Assembly (NCBI GenBank): GCA_049647585.1
Contig: JBARXY010000026.1
Coordinates: 62,001 to 126,000 of the forward strand
Source of the DNA: JAGQSZ01 sp049647585
GTDB lineage: Bacteria; Actinomycetota; Acidimicrobiia; Acidimicrobiales; Microtrichaceae
Direction of reading: 5' to 3'
DNA length: 64,000 nucleotides
Part shown: piece after piece, positions 52,087 to 60,396 of the stretch
Layout: the number at the start of each line of letters is the position of its first letter
Position numbering within the stretch: the stretch's first letter is position 1
Notes under the pieces: model-generated
Seen by the model: the letters and a program-made list of their open reading frames with translations, nothing else
The model's database searches: none
Told to the model about the DNA's origin: nothing
Made by a program: the position numbers and the translations under genes

Positions 52087-53571
52087 GTGACTGAGTCAGC
52101 AAGGGTGCGATTCGCACCATCTCCAACGGGTTACCTACACCTTGGTAGCGCCCGTGCCGCCCTGTTCAACTGGCTCGCCGCCAGGCACATGGGCGGCAAG
52201 TTCCTGCTCCGGATCGAAGACACCGACCTGGACCGCTCGAAGCCCGAATTGATCGAGATCATCTACCGAGGACTCGAATGGCTCGGTCTCGACTGGGATG
52301 AAGAACCGGTACTGCAGTCGAGCCGCAACGAAGCCCATCAAGCGGCTGTCGACGCTTTGATCGAATCCGGCGACGCATACTGGTCCTCGCCGGTTGCTCC
52401 CGAGGAGCGCGAGAACTTCGGTGGACGTTCCTATGATCCGGCCGATCGTGACCGGAACCTGGGTCCCGGCGACGGGCGAGCCGTGCGGTTCAAGGTTCCA
52501 GATACCGGAAGCACCGGCTGGACCGATCTGATCCGAGGCGAGATTTCGGTTGAGCACGAAAACATCGAGGACTTCGTGATCCGTCGCGCAGATGGATCGC
52601 CGACGTTCTTCCTGGCCAACACGAGCGATGACGCGTTCATGGGGATCACACACGTCATCCGTGGTGAGGACCTGATCAACGTCACGCCCAAATACCTGTT
52701 GTTGAGGGCGGCGATGGGGATTGCGGGGCCGATTCCCCAGTTCGCTCACATGCCGTTGATCGTCAACGAGCAGCGCAAGAAGCTGTCGAAGCGGCGTGAC
52801 GACGTGTCCCTCATGGACTATCGGGACCGCGGATTCCTTCCGGAGGCAATGGTCAACTATCTGTCCTTGTTGGGCTGGGGTCCCACCGACAGTCAAGAGG
52901 TCCGCTTCGACCCGTTGAGCACCACGGACGGCTTTCCGACGATGTTCAGGATCGAGGATGTGAGTTCCTCTCCAGCGTTCTTCGACACCAAGAAGCTGCT
53001 CTTCGTCAATGGCGAACACATTCGTGCGCTTTCGGCAGATGAGTTCGCAAAGCGGGTCGAACCCTTCATCGACCAGGCTCCCTGGGCGGAGCGGTTCAGG
53101 GGTGACCCGGAGAACACAGCCCGATTGCAGCGCATGCTTCCCGAGGTCCAGACCCGGGTCGAGACTCTCGCCGAAGTGCCCGGCTACGTGGACTTCATCT
53201 TCCTGGCCGATCCGGAGATTGACGAGAAGTCGTGGAATAAGGCGATGGTTGCCGACGCCGACGGTTGGCTCGACGCAGTCATCGCCGCTGCCGAGACGTG
53301 GGACTGGAACGCGGAGTCGCTCCACGAGAGCTTCATGGCTCTTGCTGAATCCCTGGACGCCAACCGGCGGAAGTTCCAGGCGCCGGTGCGCGTGGCCGTG
53401 ACGGGTCGCAGCGTGGGCCCACCGCTGTTCGAGTCGATGGCGGTTCTGGGACAGGAGGAAGTGCTTCGACGACTCCGTAACGCCAAGGACCGCGTTGCCG
53501 GGGACCGTGTTGCCGGGGACCGTGTTGCCGGGGACCGTGCTGCCGGGGATCGTGTCCAAGACGACAACTGA
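52087..53571 (+). CDS. gltX: Glutamyl-tRNA synthetase with a short repeat tail
   Basis: 494 aa class I enzyme. The HIGH-like motif is YLHLGSARAALF and the KMSKS-like motif is KKLSKRRDDVS. The catalytic start is RVRFAPSPTGYLHLGS. The last 25 residues hold four VAGDR-type units from a 15-bp DNA repeat. GTG 52087 is 7 nt after TAGCCT (52074-52079). tRNA-Gln and tRNA-Glu lie 0.8 kb downstream, a common actinobacterial layout. Confidence 0.95.
   Translation: MTESARVRFAPSPTGYLHLGSARAALFNWLAARHMGGKFLLRIEDTDLDRSKPELIEIIYRGLEWLGLDWDEEPVLQSSRNEAHQAAVDALIESGDAYWSSPVAPEERENFGGRSYDPADRDRNLGPGDGRAVRFKVPDTGSTGWTDLIRGEISVEHENIEDFVIRRADGSPTFFLANTSDDAFMGITHVIRGEDLINVTPKYLLLRAAMGIAGPIPQFAHMPLIVNEQRKKLSKRRDDVSLMDYRDRGFLPEAMVNYLSLLGWGPTDSQEVRFDPLSTTDGFPTMFRIEDVSSSPAFFDTKKLLFVNGEHIRALSADEFAKRVEPFIDQAPWAERFRGDPENTARLQRMLPEVQTRVETLAEVPGYVDFIFLADPEIDEKSWNKAMVADADGWLDAVIAAAETWDWNAESLHESFMALAESLDANRRKFQAPVRVAVTGRSVGPPLFESMAVLGQEEVLRRLRNAKDRVAGDRVAGDRVAGDRAAGDRVQDDN
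53494..53553. repeat. 15-bp tandem repeat in the gltX 3' end (4 copies)
   Basis: Three exact copies of gttgccggggaccgt followed by one with two changes. It codes VAGDR repeats in gltX and overlaps the start of the next gene. Confidence 0.9.
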
Positions 53572-54202
53572 AGGACCTCGCACTGCGCGCATTCAGCGGC
53601 GCCGTGGTCGACGAAGCTGGCTCCTGCGCGGCGTCGGCATGGTGGTTCTGCTGGTCATCGGATATCTGGGCGTCACGGCAATTCAGATTGTCCAGGCAGC
53701 GGATCGTGATGACCGCGGTCCCGCGGACGCAATCGTGGTGTTGGGTGCGGCGCAGTATGACGGGAGGCCGTCCCCGGTGCTTCGAAGCCGACTTGATCAT
53801 GCGGTTGAGCTGTACCGGGAGGGTGTGGCACCGCAGATCTTCCTGACCGGATCGAAGAAGAGTGAGGACCGCTTCACCGAGGCCTACGCAGGCTTCAAGT
53901 ATCTGCGGGCGGAAGGAGTCCCCGCTGACGATCTGGTGATTGTCGATGATGGGTCTACAACATGGGAATCACTGGCCGCTGCGAATCGGGTGATGCGACG
54001 AGAAGGCGTGACGAAGGTGGTGCTTGTCTCGAGCAGCTACCACAACCGCCGGTTGCAGGGGATCGCGGGGGAGTTGGGCCTGGAGGCCGGCGTGTCGCCA
54101 ACTTCCGGGTCCCTGACGTTCTCACAGGTGTCGGGGGAGACCGTACGGGTCGCCCTCGGTCAGATCGTCGGCTACCGACGCCTCTACAACGCCAAGGTCT
54201 GA
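53552..54202 (+). CDS. YdcF-like (DUF218) membrane protein
   Basis: 216 aa. An arginine-rich start is followed by one membrane segment (LLRGVGMVVLLVIGYLGVTAI) and an outer DUF218 domain with ADAIVVLGAAQYDGRPSPVLRSRLDHAVELYREG and FLTGSKK, then a DDGSTTWESL motif. Relatives such as SanA and YdcF act in envelope physiology, possibly on cell-wall precursors. The GTG at 53552 lies within the last gltX repeat and overlaps gltX by 20 bp. The longer frame through the repeats is unlikely. Confidence 0.87.
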   Translation: MSKTTTEGPRTARIQRRRGRRSWLLRGVGMVVLLVIGYLGVTAIQIVQAADRDDRGPADAIVVLGAAQYDGRPSPVLRSRLDHAVELYREGVAPQIFLTGSKKSEDRFTEAYAGFKYLRAEGVPADDLVIVDDGSTTWESLAAANRVMRREGVTKVVLVSSSYHNRRLQGIAGELGLEAGVSPTSGSLTFSQVSGETVRVALGQIVGYRRLYNAKV

Positions 54203-54329
54203 CCACCGGCACGACTGGCGGGCATCGCCTGGGTCGAGCCGTACGCAGGTCACTCTCGCCCAATTCAGATTGCCGGAGTGGGGGGCAGTTCGGCTAATGT
54301 TCTCGTGCGCCTCGCGGCGTTCATCACCT

Positions 54330-54401
54330 TCGGGGGTGGTGTAATCGGCAACACAACTGGTTCTGGTCCAGTTATTGGGGGTTCGAGTCCTCCCCCCCGA
54401 G
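54330..54401 (+). tRNA. tRNA-Gln (anticodon CTG)
   Basis: 72-nt cloverleaf. The acceptor stem is TCGGGGG/CCCCCGA, the anticodon arm ACTGG-TTCTGGT-CCAGT and the T arm GGGGG-TTCGAGT-CCTCC, with discriminator G. No CCA is encoded. Confidence 0.95.
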
Positions 54402-54443
54402 CTAGCTAGTAGCTAAAAGATCTCCGGTCGCCCGGGGTGACAA

Positions 54444-54516
54444 GCCCCCATCGTCTAGCGGCCTAGGACACCACCCTCTCAAGGTGGCGGCACGGGTTCG
54501 AATCCCGTTGGGGGTA
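54444..54516 (+). tRNA. tRNA-Glu (anticodon CTC)
   Basis: 73-nt cloverleaf. The acceptor stem is GCCCCCA/TGGGGGT with one G-U pair, the anticodon arm CCACC-CTCTCAA-GGTGG and the T arm CGGGT-TCGAATC-CCGT type. It lies 42 bp after tRNA-Gln and shares its transcript. Confidence 0.95.
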
Positions 54517-54521
54517 CTCCA

Positions 54522-54558
54522 CAAGAACCTCTGCAGTTGCAGGGGTTCTTGGAGTTTT
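54522..54558 (+). terminator. Rho-independent terminator after tRNA-Glu
   Basis: CAAGAACCTCTGCA (54522-54535) pairs with 54538-54551 with only one G-U pair, followed by GAGTTTTC. It ends the tRNA pair. Confidence 0.8.
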
Positions 54559-54559
54559 C

Positions 54560-55025
54560 GACTCCGGCGCTGGTTCGACCGGCTCGGAGAAAACCCGCGA
54601 AAAACCCCGACGTTCGCGGGCTTCGCCTCGGCAGCCCGCTGTTCCTGCAGATCGAGCGCCCACGCATCGAGCTTGTCGGCGATTAGCTGGTCACGATCCG
54701 CGGCGGCCTTCTGGTAGCGGATGGCGGCGGACGTGGTTGAGTGCCCGAGGCGCGACATGACCTCCTTCATCGTCGCGCTCTGCTGGGTCGCGACGGTGCC
54801 GGCAGTGTGCGCAGATCGTGGAAATGCATGTCCGGCGGACCGATCGTGCGCTTGGCCGGGCGCCACTCGCGTTGGAACCAACCATCGCTGATGATGCCGC
54901 TCGCTTCACCGGGGAAGTGGGGCCCGTCCGGGTCGCCGCCGACGAACTCGCCGAGGTGTTCATCGATGGCGTCGAGCACGAACCGGGGCAGCACCACGGT
55001 GCGCTGACTCGACTCCGTCTTCGCT
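54560..55025 (-). pseudogene. Broken tyrosine recombinase (phage-type integrase), C-terminal half
   Basis: The minus strand first reads KTESSQRTVVLPRFVLDAIDEHL, then FPGEASGIISDGWFQREWRPAKRTIGPPDMHFHDLR, the usual integrase core. A one-base shift near 54808 then moves the frame into HTAGTVATQQSATMKEVMSRLGHSTTSAAIRYQKAA with the R-H and RYQ nucleophile regions. One added C in CTGCGCACACT would restore DLRHTAGT. A stop upstream (near 55030) removes the N-terminal half. The last frame runs on through the terminator and tRNA-Glu to 54402. It marks an old insertion at this tRNA locus. Confidence 0.82.
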
Positions 55026-55220
55026 ACTTATGACGAGTGCGCTTGTCGACCGCCTCGCGCACCCCATTGGTAATCCCGAGGGTTATCGTCGAGCCATGGG
55101 ATCCGGACACATTGTGCGACGCGGGAGTGCCGGGCGCGTCGGCCACTACGTCGGTGAGCTAGCCGAAGCAATCGCGCACGAGGTCGGATGGCGCGCAATG
55201 CGTACGTGAGGTTGCTTCGG
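55026..55220. other. Short gap after the integrase remnant
   Basis: A 37-codon plus-strand frame (ATG 55096, HIVRRGSAGRVGHYVGEL) is open but lacks a ribosome site and overlaps the end of the opposite gene by position only. I see nothing else. Confidence 0.3.
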
Positions 55221-56033
55221 TCACCGCTGGCTCAAGACTTGACCGCGAAGGCGAGGGACACGCTGCACCTGTTCGCGACTGGCAAGGCTGTTGTCGATCG
55301 AGATCAGCGAAAGGAGGCGAACCGGCGCGCCGATCTGCGCTGCTGCCTCAAGCTTGTGATGGCCATCGAGCAGGAAGTGCGTGAGTCCCCAGTGCCAGTA
55401 CCAATCCAGCCCCGGCCGACCATCGGCTGGTGCGCAGACATCCAGCGTCGACACGGCGACGGCGGTTGGGACTTCGCCGCTTGTCATCGATGCCGCGTAG
55501 TCGGCGATGGTCGTCCTGTCGTTCCAGGATGGCGGAACCATCGGCACCACGAACTCGTATAGGTGGGCTTCATCATCGACTGACGTGGCGAAGGTTCGGT
55601 AGTACGGCGAATGCGGCGAGATGGGCAGGTCCCAGAATGGCTCCTTGCCCCAGGTGTCGACCTGTTCATGCGCGAAGTAGTCCGCAGCAGCGGCGGGCTC
55701 GGTGAGTTCCGGGACGAACTCGATCAGCATCGGCAGGTACTCGCCGCGCTGGAGCAGTTCGCTGAACGCTCCGACGATGTCGTCATCGATGTCATCGATC
55801 CCGTTCCGGAGTACTTCTTGGGTCGCGGCGAGGGAGAGCGTCTCGTTCGCCCCTTCGAGGCGTTCGAAGAGAAACTGACAGGTCCCGCACCAGAAGCTCA
55901 ATTCAAACGCTGGCCTGTCGTCGACAGAGAGCAGCCTCTTGCCCGCCCACTGCTCGGCGGCCTTCGGTGCCTCGCCAAAGAAGACACGGGGATTGTCTGA
56001 GCCCAACATGGCCGGAGGCCGGAACAGAAACAT
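55221..56033 (-). CDS. Uncharacterised accessory protein with a ParB-like DGHH motif
   Basis: 270 aa, soluble. I do not recognise the family. The N-terminus includes FELSFWCGTCQFLFERL with a C-x2-C pair. Near the C-terminus, HFLLDGHHKLEAAAQIGAPVRLLSLISI resembles the DGHHRL-x-AA core of ParB/sulfiredoxin-like domains, though the surrounding order differs. The ATG at 56033 has TACCGT 6 nt upstream (56040-56045, minus), supporting the start and a real gene. It lies next to the integrase remnant, so it may be cargo. Confidence 0.65.
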   Translation of the reverse strand: MFLFRPPAMLGSDNPRVFFGEAPKAAEQWAGKRLLSVDDRPAFELSFWCGTCQFLFERLEGANETLSLAATQEVLRNGIDDIDDDIVGAFSELLQRGEYLPMLIEFVPELTEPAAAADYFAHEQVDTWGKEPFWDLPISPHSPYYRTFATSVDDEAHLYEFVVPMVPPSWNDRTTIADYAASMTSGEVPTAVAVSTLDVCAPADGRPGLDWYWHWGLTHFLLDGHHKLEAAAQIGAPVRLLSLISIDNSLASREQVQRVPRLRGQVLSQR

Positions 56034-56045
56034 GAGTGCACGGTA

Positions 56046-56659
56046 TCGGCCGGAGTGTTCCGACCAGCCGTCTGCATGCCGATGCTGACACGGGTGCGAC
56101 CGGACAGGTCACCCCGGACGGTGAGACCTACCTCTCACCGAACTGGCGGCAACGCCGAGCTGATTGCGTCACGAACACGCCCCATAGTCTCCTGTCGTGT
56201 TCGACAGCCTCAGCCTTCGCGATGAATCCATTCCCGACCTGCTGGTCGTAGTGCGCCTCGGCTCGAACACGTCGCTCGATGACCACCTGGCGAAGAGCAC
56301 GGCCGAGTGTCATGCCATCGGGGATATGGGGGTTCTCTGTCTCGGATGTTCCAGGGGTGACTACCGCGCACTCGCTCGACTTCGTCCGATCGTCAGCACT
56401 CGACGTCGCCTCCTCGTGGCCCATGGAGCCGACCTGATCGCGGCAGGTTCCCATTGCTGCCAACGCTGGATGCGGGCTCCTTCTTGCGAACCTTCGGCGG
56501 TGACGAGTTCGCACCTGGGTTCACGGCAATCCACTCCCACGTCACCGCCCTCAGTGGACGGTGACGCTGGATGCTCCGACGCCCGAGTCGTTAGAAGCGG
56601 TTGGCGGTCAGTTCGACGGCCCGATCGAGAACCGGCATGGGTCGGCCGAACTCCGCCGG
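56046..56659. other. Gap with no secure gene
   Basis: A minus-strand frame ending at 56128 could encode about 62 residues (from ATG 56312: TLGRALRQVVIERRVRAEAH) with helical content, and a plus-strand frame starts at 56197. The two overlap and neither has a clear start signal. I leave both uncalled. Confidence 0.35.
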
Positions 56660-56672
56660 TAGCATGACCGAT

Positions 56673-56915
56673 ATGGATGCCGCCCTATACGACCTGTGGT
56701 TCGATGCGAATTCCGTCGCGGGTGACATGGTGGCCGAGTGCTGGATCAGCCACGGTCCACGCTCTGGCGACGCCGATTTCGACCCTGTCCCCGGCGACTG
56801 GGTCACCGTGGGCGACGGCGAGGAGAGTCCGCTCCGGGCCCGTGTGATCAAGCGTCGGGGCGACCGGGTATCGGTGCAGATTGAGCTCAGCTCCAGCAGC
56901 GCCGCGGTCGCCTGA
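56673..56915 (+). CDS. Small uncharacterised protein
   Basis: 80 aa: MDAALYDLWFDANSVAGDMVAE, then DFDPVPGDWVTVGDGEE and RARVIKRRGDRVSVQIEL. The second half looks like a small beta-barrel (SH3-like) with alternating strands; no family is recognised. An in-frame ATG at 56664 exists, but TAGCAT (56660-56665) lies 7 nt before the ATG at 56673 and overlaps the earlier one, so the shorter start is preferred. Confidence 0.62.
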   Translation: MDAALYDLWFDANSVAGDMVAECWISHGPRSGDADFDPVPGDWVTVGDGEESPLRARVIKRRGDRVSVQIELSSSSAAVA

Positions 56916-57101
56916 CCTGGAGCTCGGTAACCCCGTTGGTAATCCGCTGGGCGTGACGGCGGCCATCTCGTCGGGTCAGCTGGACCGAGGTGCCCGACGT
57001 CCCATGGTCCGCTGCTGCACCGACGCGTGACCGGCTTGTCCGTCATTACTTCGACATCGACTCATACACTTTGCTTCAGCTACGGGTGGGAAGGAGCGGT
57101 A

Positions 57102-57506
57102 GTGCGGCACGCCGACCCCAGCATTGGCTGGGAAGACGACGATTACACGGTGCCGCCCGGCGGTGCCTGGCGTACTTTCTCAGTGCTCTACGTCGCTGCC
57201 ACCTTGGTTGTCGGCATGGTCTGGCTCTGGGCGGTGACAGTTCCCGGCGTCCGCTTCATCAGTGGTGCGGTGAGTTTCGTTGCACTCCTCGGGATTGCCT
57301 CGACCTGGCTCCTGTGTCCGGGTATCACGGCGTGGCGCATCACAACGGAGCGGGCACGTCGACCTGGCTATTACTTGTATGTCGTGCCGACACTTGGCGT
57401 CAGCCTGGTCGCTGCCACGTTCCTTTCGATTCCGCTACGAGTGCGTTTCGAGTTCGTCCGCCGGTCCCTCGGGCGCGGATGGTATTCGTTCACATCAAGC
57501 TGGTGA
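57102..57506 (+). CDS. Small membrane protein of unknown function
   Basis: 134 aa with three hydrophobic segments (TFSVLYVAATLVVGMVWLWAV, FISGAVSFVALLGIASTWLL, YYLYVVPTLGVSLVAATFL). No known family. The GTG at 57102 has AAGGAG five bases upstream and TACACT at 57065-57070 as a possible -10, so I use it rather than the GTG at 57027. This is one of few SD-led accessory genes here. Confidence 0.6.
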   Translation: MRHADPSIGWEDDDYTVPPGGAWRTFSVLYVAATLVVGMVWLWAVTVPGVRFISGAVSFVALLGIASTWLLCPGITAWRITTERARRPGYYLYVVPTLGVSLVAATFLSIPLRVRFEFVRRSLGRGWYSFTSSW

Positions 57507-57646
57507 TCAAAGGACTCCAATGCGCTGGCGGTCCGCTCCACCGGATTGACTTGCAGAAGCCATGCGACGCTCCCGGGTCGTATCCCCTACAGGGCTTTGG
57601 TATCAGAGGCGGGTGGTAGCTTGTCCATTCCGCCCCGGACTTCACA

Positions 57647-59710
57647 GTGACCGCCACTTCAGCCGAACCACCAACGCGCCTTGAGTCCGACGATGCGTCG
57701 ATGCCGCCGGTCACCCGCCCGCATCGGCCAGTAGGAGATCCACTCCCGGGACGGATTCCGCACCTGCGTGCGCTTGATGGACTCCGTGGTCTGGCCGTGG
57801 CGCTGGTGCTCTTGTCGCACTTCGCACCCGGTATCGCCCCGGGCGGGTTCCTCGGGGTCGACCTCTTCTTCCTACTGAGCGGCTTCCTGATCACCAGCCT
57901 CCTGGTAGCCGAGGTGGAGTCCTCCGGAGCCATCTCGCTGAGGGGTTTCTGGCTCCGGCGGGCCCGACGGCTTTTCCCGGCGCTGCTCGCTGTCGTGGGG
58001 GCGGTAATGGCCGTCACGTGGATGACCGCCCCTGACGACGAGGTGCACCGGGTCGGTGCGGATGGCCTGGCCGCCGTCTTCTACGTCGCCAATTGGCGGT
58101 TCATCGTCAGCGGCGAGTCCTACATCCGGCAGTTCCTCGACTCGGCGCCCAGTCCACTTCGCCACACCTGGTCCTTGGCCATCGAGGAGCAGTTCTACCT
58201 GGTGTGGCCACTCGTGGTCCTGGGTGTGATCGCGGCGTTGGGTCGGCACCGGTCCCGGACCTACCTCCGGCGCTGGCTGATGTTGCTGTCGATGGGTTTG
58301 GCCGTGGTGTCGTTCGGCGCGCTGGTGCTACAGCACCGCGGCGGAACGGGACTTGACCGCCTCTATTACGGCACTGACACCCGGATATTCATCATCCTGG
58401 TTGGCGCCGCTCTCGGTGCGATCACCGGCGGAATTCCAACGATCGCCTCTCCCCGGTTCCGGTCCCTGGTCATCGGTGCCGGCCTCTTGGGAGCTGCTGC
58501 CCTGGGCGTGGCCACCGCCCGGGTGACTACCGAGCAGTCATGGCTCTACGCCGGCGGCTTCGGACTGGTTGCCTTGACGCTCCTGGTGGTTCTGGTGGCT
58601 GCCGCCCAGCCCGGCACCAACCCGTTGGCCTGGTTTCTGCAGCTCAAGCCGTTGGTGGGACTCGGCCTCATTTCATACGGCCTTTACCTGTGGCACTGGC
58701 CAATCGCCGTCTGGTTCAGCGAGCAGCGCACCGGGATGGATGGCATTGGACTGTTCGCCCTGCGATGCGGCCTGACACTGGGGATTTCACTGCTCAGCTA
58801 TCGGTTCCTGGAGCAGCCGATCCGGCGGGGTGTCCTGCCGCGGATGGGACCGATCGGCCCTGCTTTCACGAGCATCGGGATCGTTGCTGCAATCCTCGTT
58901 TCCCTTGCCGTCCCGGTCGTGATCTACCCGGGCGTGAAGCAGATTCCGACTGATGCACCGGCGGAGGTCGCCGGATCCGCGGTTGGAACTGCTGATGCCT
59001 ACAGCCGCGCCGTCCGCTGTGACGGACCGCCGGCCACAGAGCCGATCAGGGCGGAGCGCCTGGTGGTCCAGCTCGAGGGCAACTCGCTCGCAGGCGAAGT
59101 TGCGAACTGCCTTGGCGGGATCCTGGACTCGCGGGGCGCGGACATCATCCGTGTCAACCCGCCGGACTTTCTGCTGTGCCGCGAACTGCCCCTTATCGAG
59201 GACCAAGTGCGGGAGGAGCGGCCTGACGTTGCCGTGGTGTTTCTCTTTGCCGCGTACGACGACCGCTGTGGACGTCCGTGGAACTTGGTCATCGACCGCT
59301 TGATGGAGATATACGAGAAGTTCGACGTCCACGTGTATCTGGTGCCGTCGGTGCCAGTCGTGAAGGGTGGCCGCGACGAACTGGCCCCCGGACCTCTGAT
59401 CGAGGACGAGTACTACCGCAAGCTCGCCACGGCCGAGCCGGATCGCTTCACCTACGTCGACGCTGGAGTTTTCCTGCGCGATGACGCCGGCGAGTACCGC
59501 TGGACGATGCCGTGTCTGTCGGACGCCGAGCCAGGGTGTTCCCCGGACGGGACGGTCGGGGTCCGCTTCGTTGACGGCGTCCACTTCTGTACCGACCCTG
59601 AATTCGCGGCACGGGGCTGTGTGGGCGAGAAGTACCAGGCTGGCCAGCGCCGAGCGACCGCTGGCATCGCCGCGACGCTTTTGCCATCCCTCCAGGAACG
59701 CTTCGGTTAG
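57647..59710 (+). CDS. Acyltransferase-3 (OafA-like) with SGNH-type C-terminal domain
   Basis: 687 aa. Residues 40-410 are an acyltransferase-3 domain with about ten membrane segments. HLRALDGLRGLAVALVLLSHF, GVDLFFLLSGFLIT, FWLRRARRLFPALL and HTWSLAIEEQFYLVWPL hold the conserved His and Arg. The outer C-terminal part (from 455) resembles SGNH enzymes: EGNSLAGEVANCLGG near 475 stands for GDS, and DGVHFC near 648 gives the Asp-x-x-His pair. Such proteins move acyl groups onto cell-surface sugars. The Asp of GDS is Asn here. Confidence 0.9.
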   Translation: MTATSAEPPTRLESDDASMPPVTRPHRPVGDPLPGRIPHLRALDGLRGLAVALVLLSHFAPGIAPGGFLGVDLFFLLSGFLITSLLVAEVESSGAISLRGFWLRRARRLFPALLAVVGAVMAVTWMTAPDDEVHRVGADGLAAVFYVANWRFIVSGESYIRQFLDSAPSPLRHTWSLAIEEQFYLVWPLVVLGVIAALGRHRSRTYLRRWLMLLSMGLAVVSFGALVLQHRGGTGLDRLYYGTDTRIFIILVGAALGAITGGIPTIASPRFRSLVIGAGLLGAAALGVATARVTTEQSWLYAGGFGLVALTLLVVLVAAAQPGTNPLAWFLQLKPLVGLGLISYGLYLWHWPIAVWFSEQRTGMDGIGLFALRCGLTLGISLLSYRFLEQPIRRGVLPRMGPIGPAFTSIGIVAAILVSLAVPVVIYPGVKQIPTDAPAEVAGSAVGTADAYSRAVRCDGPPATEPIRAERLVVQLEGNSLAGEVANCLGGILDSRGADIIRVNPPDFLLCRELPLIEDQVREERPDVAVVFLFAAYDDRCGRPWNLVIDRLMEIYEKFDVHVYLVPSVPVVKGGRDELAPGPLIEDEYYRKLATAEPDRFTYVDAGVFLRDDAGEYRWTMPCLSDAEPGCSPDGTVGVRFVDGVHFCTDPEFAARGCVGEKYQAGQRRATAGIAATLLPSLQERFG

Positions 59711-59792
59711 TTGGCGCGGTCAGCAACGATCGGAATGAGGATCGGTGTCGATCTGCTCTCTCCAATCTTGAGGACCCCTAGATCGAAGGTCG

Positions 59793-60131
59793 CTATGGCA
59801 TTCCCGTGATCATGGCGAGGATCTCAAGGATCTGGTGGGTCGAGGCCGGGCCGACATTGCCAGTGGGCGTGCTGCATCGCTCGACGGCCACGGCTCGGAG
59901 TTGTTCGACCTGAGCCCAACTGGGCTGGGGGAGCCCGCTTCGCTGATCTGCTTCGACCTCGACATGGCTGGGAAACGGGCGTCGAGTTGTGGTTAGCGGA
60001 ACGACGAAGACCGACGTCGGTCGGAATCGCAGGAAAGCGTCAGCGGTCATGACGATTCCAGGTCGTAGAAATCCGGCCTCGGATCCGATTGGAACACCAA
60101 GATCAACCGTTACGACATCGCCGAAATTCAT
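59793..60131 (-). CDS. mazF: MazF/PemK-type mRNA interferase toxin
   Basis: 112 aa. The MazF barrel is visible: GDVVTVDLGVPIGSEAGFLRPGIVMTADAFL, then VFVVPLTTTRRPFPSHVEVE, and LPQPSWAQVEQLRAVAVERC. Such toxins cut single-stranded mRNA. An in-frame start at 60158 exists, but the ATG at 60131 overlaps the antitoxin stop by four bases (ATGA), the normal coupling, so it is preferred. Confidence 0.9.
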   Translation of the reverse strand: MNFGDVVTVDLGVPIGSEAGFLRPGIVMTADAFLRFRPTSVFVVPLTTTRRPFPSHVEVEADQRSGLPQPSWAQVEQLRAVAVERCSTPTGNVGPASTHQILEILAMITGMP

Positions 60132-60373
60132 GTGCTCGAAAGGCTTGGGTTGAGCCATTCGTCGCGTTCTGCGATGTACTCGGCCCAGGCCTCGGGGTCG
60201 TCCCGAAGCTCCGCAGCAGCCTTGGCCATGCCTTCGTAGAACTGATTACGGCGAAGGGCGCTGAGCGCGGCGTCGAGCGTGTCGGCCATGGAGGACGAGC
60301 GTTGCTCCGCGAGTTGGCGAAGTTGCTCGCGTTGCTCGAGGCTCACCCGAATGGTCGTAGACGAACCAGTCAT
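60128..60373 (-). CDS. mazE: Antitoxin paired with MazF
   Basis: 81 aa. A ribbon-helix-helix start (TTIRVSLEQREQLRQLAEQRSSSMADTLDAALSALRR) is followed by an acidic helical tail (DDPEAWAEYIAERDEWL) that should plug the toxin. TAGACT 6 nt before the ATG (60380-60385, minus) gives a leaderless start. It and the toxin form one operon. Confidence 0.88.
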   Translation of the reverse strand: MTGSSTTIRVSLEQREQLRQLAEQRSSSMADTLDAALSALRRNQFYEGMAKAAAELRDDPEAWAEYIAERDEWLNPSLSST

Positions 60374-60396
60374 ACCTCTAGTCTACAGGGTCTTCC

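Noticed and set aside
52135..53592. 485-codon minus-strand frame over gltX
   Set aside because: Antisense shadow of a clear synthetase.
55063..56945. ttggtaatcc words at about 55063 and 56930 as possible attachment sites of the tRNA-Glu element
   Set aside because: Ten matching bases, not part of the tRNA-Glu 3' end; too short to support an att pair.
56990..57619. 209-codon plus-strand frame over the small membrane protein
   Set aside because: The other frame has membrane segments and a good ribosome site.
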